A stretch of 6,571 nt of DNA, taken from the NCBI GenBank assembly GCA_025935655.1, contig JAICUV010000193.1:1-6571 (forward strand), read 5' to 3'. Origin of the DNA: Chloroflexota bacterium. GTDB taxonomy: Bacteria; Chloroflexota; Limnocylindria; Limnocylindrales; CSP1-4. The position numbers and the translations under genes are program-made. The notes below the pieces were generated by a model. It did no database searches, was not told the origin of the DNA, and worked only from the letters and a program-made list of their open reading frames with translations. Shown piece after piece: positions 6,495-6,571 of the stretch; the stretch's first letter is position 1; each line of letters opens with the position of its first letter.

Positions 6495-6548
6495 GCGCCG
6501 CGCGGCGCGCCGATCGTCGTTCCCGCCTTGCCCGACGCCGCGCGGCGC
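6495..6548. repeat. Two copies of a GC palindrome, 40 bases apart
   Basis: CGCCGCGCGGCGC occurs at 6496-6508 and again at 6536-6548. The first copy extends to a 14-bp palindrome (6495-6508); the second has a 12-bp palindrome (6536-6547). They lie in the 185-bp flank after the amylase gene, which otherwise shows no gene I can support. In such GC-rich DNA short GC palindromes can arise by chance, so only the duplication is notable. Confidence 0.4.
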
Positions 6549-6571
6549 TCCTGGGTCGCCCAGCGTTCCAA

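Noticed and set aside
6383..6571. Minus-strand open frame running off the right edge, possibly the end of a convergent gene
   Set aside because: Its outer part (6500-6571) has good third-position GC and fairly natural residues, but the inner part is Pro/Arg/Gly low-complexity, crosses the terminator-like hairpin and overlaps the amylase stop. It remains possible, but is not supported enough to list; the flanking sequence beyond 6571 would settle it.

Overview
The window is very GC-rich, with coding frames whose third positions are almost all G or C and with GTG starts. It looks like a stretch of ordinary bacterial chromosome. The TAGACT-type leaderless promoter, the high GC and the modular secreted starch enzyme fit an uncultured Chloroflexota lineage, or less likely an actinobacterium. 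This is an inference from style; no marker gene is present to settle it.

Layout from left to right. (1) Bases 1-75 are the C-terminal tail of an unidentified plus-strand gene. (2) Bases 76-301 are a non-coding gap between convergent genes. It holds overlapping 12-bp inverted repeats built on GGTGGGT and G-runs that could form quadruplexes. (3) Bases 302-907 on the minus strand encode a small exported protein of the GGTGRF-motif type, with its own strong ribosome binding site. (4) Bases 908-1196 separate divergent genes. (5) Bases 1197-1838 on the plus strand encode an A24-family prepilin peptidase without the methyltransferase domain, apparently translated from a leaderless message. (6) Bases 1839-2144 are a regulatory region: a TTGACA promoter, a perfect 14-bp LacI-type palindrome just downstream of the predicted transcription start, and a leader of about 230 nt with a GCAA-capped hairpin. 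(7) Bases 2145-6386 on the plus strand encode a 1413-residue secreted multidomain alpha-amylase/amylopullulanase, followed by a terminator-like hairpin. (8) The right flank, to base 6571, holds GC palindromes and no gene I can support.

The main biological story is a sugar-regulated extracellular starch or pullulan degrader: a signal peptide, two X25-like modules, an N-domain, a GH13 barrel with all catalytic residues, a C-domain, two fibronectin type III domains around a poorly characterised beta-rich module, and a C-terminal starch-binding domain. The operator suggests repression relieved by an alpha-glucoside or maltooligosaccharide. The other genes (small secreted protein, prepilin peptidase) show no obvious functional link to it and are transcribed separately. 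I see no CRISPR array, tRNA, rRNA, transposon or defence system here.
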